8,351 nt of DNA, taken from Azovibrio restrictus. GTDB lineage: Bacteria; Pseudomonadota; Gammaproteobacteria; Burkholderiales; Rhodocyclaceae. Below, piece by piece: positions 7,310-8,351 of this stretch (within the stretch, counting starts at the first letter, position 1; every line of letters starts with the position of its first letter). The DNA lies in the NCBI GenBank assembly GCA_003252145.1, contig QKDJ01000062.1:1-8351 (forward strand), given 5' to 3'. Under the pieces are notes generated by a model. The model made no database searches and had not been told where the DNA came from. It saw only the letters and a program-made list of their open reading frames with translations. A program made the position numbers and the translations under genes.

Positions 7310-7786
7310 TTACTCGTAGCGTATGTCGAGGATTTCAAATTCCCGCATGCCGCCCGGCGCTTGCACCTGGGCCACATCACCGGCGTACTTCCCGATTACC
7401 GCCCGGGCCATGGGGGAACTCACGGAAATCTTGCCTTGCTTGATGTCCGCCTCGTCTTCACCCACGATCTGGTAGGTCACCACATCGCCTGAATCCTGAT
7501 CTTCCATTTCTACAGTGGCCCCGAAGACGCAACGACCATCCGCATCCAGCAGCTTGGGATCAATAATCTGGGCGTTGGAAAGTTTGCCCTCCACCTCCTG
7601 AATACGGCCTTCGATGAAGCCCTGGCGTTCCTTGGCTGCATCGTATTCGGCGTTTTCGGAGAGATCCCCATGAGAACGGGCTTCGGCAATGGCGGCAACC
7701 ACATTGGGGCGCTCCACAGTTTTAAGGCGATGGAGTTCCTCACGCAGTTTTTCTGCGCCGAAAACGGTCAATGGTACTTTGCTCAT
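7310..7786 (-). CDS. greA: Transcription elongation factor GreA
   Basis: Binds the secondary channel of RNA polymerase and stimulates cleavage of backtracked transcripts, rescuing stalled complexes. The product is 158 residues, the same length as E. coli GreA. The N-terminal antiparallel coiled coil (about 1-75) carries the acidic tip [10 protein letters not shown] with D41 and E44, which position the catalytic Mg ion. The C-terminal FKBP-like domain (about 80-158) includes [14 protein letters not shown] (123-136). The start gives the family's usual [18 protein letters not shown]. Its ribosome binding site is only moderate (AGG about 11 nt upstream, then an A-rich stretch). It lies between carB and the DUF4149 gene on the same strand, with a terminator-like hairpin just 19 nt before the start codon. 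Confidence 0.97.
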   Translation of the reverse strand: MSKVPLTVFGAEKLREELHRLKTVERPNVVAAIAEARSHGDLSENAEYDAAKERQGFIEGRIQEVEGKLSNAQIIDPKLLDADGRCVFGATVEMEDQDSGDVVTYQIVGEDEADIKQGKISVSSPMARAVIGKYAGDVAQVQAPGGMREFEILDIRYE

Positions 7787-7805
7787 ATCTTTTCTTACCT
7801 AAAGG

Positions 7806-7842
7806 AAAACCGCCGGCGCCCCAAACGGGCAACCCCGGCGGT
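7806..7842 (-). terminator. Intrinsic terminator-like hairpin between carB and greA
   Basis: The outer stem ACCGCCGG / CCGGCGGT (plus-strand arms 7809-7816 and 7835-7842) encloses an inner GCCC/GGGC stem with a 5-nt loop. On the minus strand it is followed by TTTTCC. It begins 14 bp after the carB stop. The fold, GC content and T-run fit a rho-independent terminator. The 19 nt left before greA are too few for a promoter downstream of it. Confidence 0.75.
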
Positions 7843-7856
7843 CTCGTTCATGGGGT

Positions 7857-8351
7857 TCAGTTCAGTTCGCCGTGCAGTTCCTGAATGGGGTAAACCACCA
7901 GATCACCACCGGAGGTAATGCCTTCAGCAGCAGCCTCAGCCCCCCAGATGGTGGTGTACATGGTGACACGGGCCTGCAGACCGGAAGTCCGGATGGAGCG
8001 GGAATCATTGATGGCCTGGCGCTTCTCATCCACCGTGTTGATGATCAAGGCAATCTCGTTGTTCTTGATCATATCCACGATATGGGGACGACCTTCCGTC
8101 ACCTTGTTTACCGCCAGCACATTGATACCCGCTGCCTCTATGGCAGAAGCCGTACCCCGGGTAGCCACCACGGAGAAACCGGCATTAGCCAGCTGACGGG
8201 CGATTTCCACGGCCTTAGCCTTATCCCCATCCTTAACGGAGAGGAACACCTTGCCGCCGGAAGGCAGCTTGACGCCCGCAGCCAGCTGGGACTTGACGAA
8301 AGCCTCGGCAAAATTACGGCCCACGCCCATGACTTCGCCGGTGGACTTCAT
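7857..8351 (-). CDS. carB: Carbamoyl phosphate synthase large subunit CarB (C-terminal part)
   Basis: Last 164 codons of the large subunit, which makes carbamoyl phosphate for arginine and pyrimidine synthesis from the ammonia delivered by CarA. The rest of the roughly 1070-residue protein lies upstream of the window, so the methionine at the edge (MKSTGEVMG) is internal, not a start. The visible part is the end of the second ATP-grasp half (KSTGEVMGVGRNFAEAFVK) and the MGS-like allosteric domain from about residue 34 (KVFLSVKDGDK). That domain binds UMP, IMP and ornithine in E. coli, and its nucleotide-contacting pattern is kept: VVATRGTA, VNKVTEGRPHIVD and IINTVDEKRQAINDS. The arrangement carB-greA is frequent in betaproteobacteria, where carA usually precedes. 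Confidence 0.96.
   Translation of the reverse strand: MKSTGEVMGVGRNFAEAFVKSQLAAGVKLPSGGKVFLSVKDGDKAKAVEIARQLANAGFSVVATRGTASAIEAAGINVLAVNKVTEGRPHIVDMIKNNEIALIINTVDEKRQAINDSRSIRTSGLQARVTMYTTIWGAEAAAEGITSGGDLVVYPIQELHGELN

Noticed and set aside
1..8351. Mobile element, CRISPR array, tRNA/rRNA, toxin-antitoxin or defence system
   Set aside because: Apart from single hairpins and the short Pho-box repeats, I found no direct or inverted repeats, transposase, integrase, nuclease or defence-type genes. All genes are housekeeping or phosphate-uptake genes in a known conserved order.

Overview
The window is a stretch of ordinary bacterial chromosome, almost fully coding, that looks betaproteobacterial. 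The evidence is the gene order carB-greA-DUF4149 / yhbY / rlmE-ftsH-folP-glmM followed by pstS-pstC, together with protein sequences close to those of Rhodocyclales- or Neisseriales-type bacteria. The genus cannot be fixed from sequence alone. Nothing points to a mobile element, phage, CRISPR array, rRNA or tRNA, and I see no undescribed multi-gene system.

Layout, in coordinate order. Positions 1-402 hold the start of pstC (cut by the window edge), and 514-1509 hold pstS; both encode parts of the high-affinity phosphate ABC transporter. They read on the minus strand from a promoter at about 1565-1610 that carries three 11-bp-phased Pho-box-like repeats. A 10-bp hairpin with a T-run lies between pstS and pstC. 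Next come, all on the minus strand, glmM (1619-2974, peptidoglycan/LPS precursor synthesis), folP (2964-3806, folate synthesis, overlapping glmM by 11 bp), ftsH (3867-5747, membrane AAA protease) and rlmE (5809-6429, 23S rRNA 2'-O-methyltransferase). The only plus-strand gene, yhbY (6464-6820, CRM-domain ribosome assembly factor), diverges from rlmE across a 34-bp gap. Beyond it, convergent with yhbY and again on the minus strand, lie a DUF4149 membrane protein (6835-7305), greA (7310-7786, transcript cleavage factor) and the 3' end of carB (7857-8351, carbamoyl phosphate synthase large subunit, start outside the window).

The cluster combines ribosome maturation (rlmE, yhbY), protein quality control (ftsH), transcription fidelity (greA) and biosynthesis of pyrimidine/arginine, folate and cell-wall precursors, with a phosphate-starvation operon attached at its end. 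The most interesting feature is the regulatory layout. Three intrinsic-terminator-like hairpins sit between same-strand genes (pstS/pstC, ftsH/folP, carB/greA). Two of them lie only 13-19 nt before the next start codon, leaving no room for a promoter, so the downstream genes must depend on read-through, upstream internal promoters or RNA processing. No stretch longer than about 110 bp lacks a gene.
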